Below, piece after piece: positions 61,089 to 64,000 of a stretch of DNA of 64,000 bases. How positions within the stretch are numbered: the first letter of the stretch is position 1; every line of letters begins with the position of its first letter. The notes beneath the pieces are model-generated. The model searched no databases, was not told the DNA's origin, and saw only the letters and a program-made list of their open reading frames with translations. Both the position numbers and the translations under genes were made by a program. The stretch comes from Patagioenas fasciata (Eukaryota > Chordata > Aves > Columbiformes > Columbidae): contig NC_092520.1 in the NCBI RefSeq assembly GCF_037038585.1, positions 194,873,604 through 194,937,603 of the forward strand. The letters are read 5' to 3'.

Positions 61089-64000
61089 ATGGATCAGTCA
61101 GTCTGGTCTGAACTCAAAGACATTGTTCCATAAACAGTCAGAGTAAGAAAAGTAAGAAAATCAGCAACCAGTTGAATGACAAAATGGGCCCAATTAGTTT
61201 CCTCCTGTGTCTGCCTCCTGAGGAGGATGTGCAGGATAGTAAGGGTAGAGGTTCACATTCACTTTTGAATTGGGCTAGAATGGTGAGTTGGGGCAAAAAC
61301 TATTTTCTGGTCTGAAAGTCCTCTCCAGACCAGAATCTTCTAATTTATTTGCAGTAATGGTTTGAAGACATCTCAGCTGTCTTTGGAGAATCCAAGAGCT
61401 GCTTCCTTGAACATTTCTGCTTTCCTAAGACAGTCACATAACATGCAAACACCCTCTAAACCAGGTATATCACTACCAGCAGCTACAATGTAGACACCAG
61501 TACAGGTAATGGTCACCCAATTCTCAGAACTTGAGTTAACATTCCTTCCTCTGTGACTCTCATTAAAAAAAAAATCACTATTTTTATTTTATACGAAAGC
61601 ATCAGTGGGAAAAGTGATCATACAAATCCATCTTAATCTTCACAAATTATATTGACTGCTTCACTGAACATCTGAGTCACTGTTTTCTTACACATGGATT
61701 GAGTTCCATCAGTATTCACATCGACAAGTTCTAGACACCAACTATGAAATGGCAACATCTCTTCCTGCTGTTGAGAATCCTGCTAGAACATATACAATCA
61801 TCCCACAGAGCATTGCCTTGCTGTTAGGTCACCTGTTGCTCCGACAAGGATGATTCAGGGGTGATTCCAGATAGACGAAGGGTGATTTAGAGGTCAGAGT
61901 GTGCTGTCAGCAAGAGTGAGCAGAACTGAAATTTGATGGACTGAATGCATGTTCAGAAATGCCATGCTTTTCTGCTTTTATTATTTTGTAGACAGAGTTG
62001 TGAAATCTATATTGTAGAGGCTGTAATGTAAGCCTCAAATCAAATGATTGCAGCATCATTCTTTATAGTGTGACTTGGCTTTTTGCTCATTTTTTTGTAT
62101 GCTGAATTTAAGAAGCCACATAAACCCTGATTTTTCTTCTTTGTTTTCTTTTACCATGTCCTGTTTTAGAAGTCAGATGTTTAAAATCAACATAAGTTCT
62201 ATAAAGATACACACACGCACAAAAGAAAAAGAGAAAAAAAGAACTAGGCAGTGGAGTCTGGAATGTTTTCAATCAAGCTATAAATTTACATTGTTAAGAA
62301 GAGCCAAACCACAACCACTGCTGATTTAAAAGAGCTCTTGTACTTAGTGATCATCTTAATGAAGTAGAATGCATGGAAAACAAACATTAAGGTTTATAAA
62401 CAGAAAGTAAATAAATGGTGCCCAGTGTTGGTCACCACCAATTCATTTATAGACTGCTCCACTCAAACCATCTGCTGCTAAAACAAAAAAGCACAGAAGC
62501 CCTTTGAAACTGTAGCTGTTATTACAGACTATGAAAATATCCCAGACAAGCTGAAATTGAGACCCCTTGTCTTTGTGTGTATGTTTGTGCATACATATGT
62601 GTTTTCTTGTTGACATGTATTATTATAGAGGTGAGCTTTCTGCAGACATTGGACTACTTCTTTACACAAGCTATTTTGAGACCTAGAGTAAACTAAGCAA
62701 CAGTTTGGAAAAAAAATCGCCTCATCCTTACACAGAAGTTCAGCATGAACATTCAGTCCTGTAAAAAATGCTTGAATTTAAGCAGTGCATATGACTTGTG
62801 CCTCACCTTAACAGTTCACTTTTACTGCTGTAGGTGCTTTTAACTTCTAAAAAAAATTACCCAAATAGTTGTCTGGAAAATATTGAAAATAATAATCACC
62901 TCAGGATCCCTGTGATCCTTGTAAGAGCAGGTTATTGAGAGATGTCATTGGGTAGAGCTAATATCTGTCACTAATTCTAAACACTTAGAATAGAACATAA
63001 TTTTGCAATAAAATTTATTACCAATCCATTTGAAACATAGCATAATATATTTCATTGTTGTTTTACTATTTTTTTAGTGACCAATGTGCTAAAAATACCA
63101 TATATAAGTATTAAAGACAAAATCAGAAAATGCATATACCAAATCTCTTTGAATTTATTTGAGCCTCCTGTGGCAGGCTTTCAGTCAGAAATTACAGAAA
63201 AAAATGTCCATTGATTTCAGAATAGTATTAGCCAAGCTTCTATACCTAGTATTTGGCTAAATTATGAATTCTGAAAGAGTTTTTAGAATTTATTTTAAAA
63301 TTTATTTTAAAAATTGCCCTTATTGCTTTAACTTAATAATAAGCACTCTGTGAATAACTGTGTGTTATTTCTCATGTAGTATCTTCTCAGATAAAAATAA
63401 TTTTTATTTCTTTCTCTTTCCCTTCTGTGATTTGCCAGTTCCAACAATAATGTAGTTTTTCTTGTAACTTCCTGTCCTTTATTTACATCCTAAACAGGGA
63501 TGATATTAAATTAAAACGTGTTAAAAATAAGTCCTATTCATTTATAAAGAGCTGCATTTGTCTGGTGGCAATTTGGGGAAAAGGGGCCACCTATCTGACA
63601 TAATATTTATTGAAATAGAAACATAATGTGAGGTACCTGCAAGGGAACAGAGAGCAGTTTAGAAATTAAATGTTAACCATGACCCAGTTTATCCCTTCCT
63701 ACAGGGAGATTCTTAGCAGGAGGACTGGGATTCTTCCCAAGGGCTTTCTCTAGTGTTGTTCACTTGAACAAAGGGTTTCTTTTTCCCCAATACAAGATTC
63801 CTAAGATGCACAGGTGCTGTAATATCAGTTCCAGCCTTGGAGGACATGAATGCTAGAGCAGTTCACTGAAGACCATTTGCCATGATATTGCGAACCGAGG
63901 GTGTCTGCCATCTCATACTGCAAATGTAGAGTTATCTGTTCTAGATTAGAGGACAAGTTCCTCTAAAGTAGAATTATGCATAAGGAAAGCAATAAACCGC
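61089..64000. other. Unique noncoding DNA to the window end
   Basis: AT-rich with A9-10 near 61566-61575 and short T runs. An 84-codon frame at 62075-62329 is unrecognised. No gene, RNA or transposon is visible. Confidence 0.55.

Noticed and set aside
1..64000. CRISPR arrays, bacterial operons, tRNA or rRNA genes
   Set aside because: None seen on either strand; composition and repeats are those of a bird nuclear genome.

Overview
The window is nuclear DNA from a bird. It is AT-rich and its interspersed repeats are few. The ones that can be named are typical of birds: 5'-truncated CR1 LINEs ending in short ATTCTATGATTCTAT-type tails, a class II-like (ERVK-type) solo LTR, a decayed ERVL-type solo LTR of a kind I know from Neoaves, including songbirds, and one hAT-family palindromic MITE. 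Recognisable interspersed elements cover only about 2.5 kb. The species cannot be named from this window.

No complete protein-coding gene, rRNA, tRNA or CRISPR array could be supported. Most open frames are under 110 codons and look like chance. The longest ones, at 51.3-51.9 kb, are artefacts of a purine-only simple repeat. The only frame with recognisable homology is a fragment of the CR1 reverse-transcriptase ORF (60337-60627). The window therefore reads as a gene desert or the inside of a very large intron.

Layout. Positions 1-18.4 kb are mostly unique AT-rich DNA with short low-complexity tracts and small palindromes. From 18.56 to 18.77 kb lies a near-perfect fold-back hAT MITE with an 8-bp target duplication. 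From 20.76 to 21.38 kb a CR1 tail is split by a 449-bp solo LTR flanked by a perfect 6-bp duplication. From 21.4 to 35.0 kb the DNA is unique, with a TAAT-rich block at 25.36-25.87 kb that could be regulatory. A CR1 tail lies at 35.05-35.30 kb. From 35.3 to 48.3 kb the DNA is unique, with a GATC-rich microsatellite, a 53-bp tandem duplication and three exon-like blocks (39.19, 39.72 and 44.78 kb). A 591-bp decayed solo LTR occupies 48.28-48.87 kb. An 83-bp sequence appears at 50.31 kb and again at 51.29 kb, the second copy abutting a polypurine tract of about 410 bp. From 51.8 to 60.2 kb the DNA is unique. An 870-bp CR1 tail with part of its RT ORF lies at 60.22-61.09 kb, and the rest is unique.

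No genes act together here. The readable history is one of insertion and decay: an older CR1 was interrupted by a younger, CpG-rich LTR, and an older LTR has lost most of its CpGs. The best leads are the fold-back MITE, the duplication beside the polypurine tract, and the in-frame exon-like block at 44780-44887.
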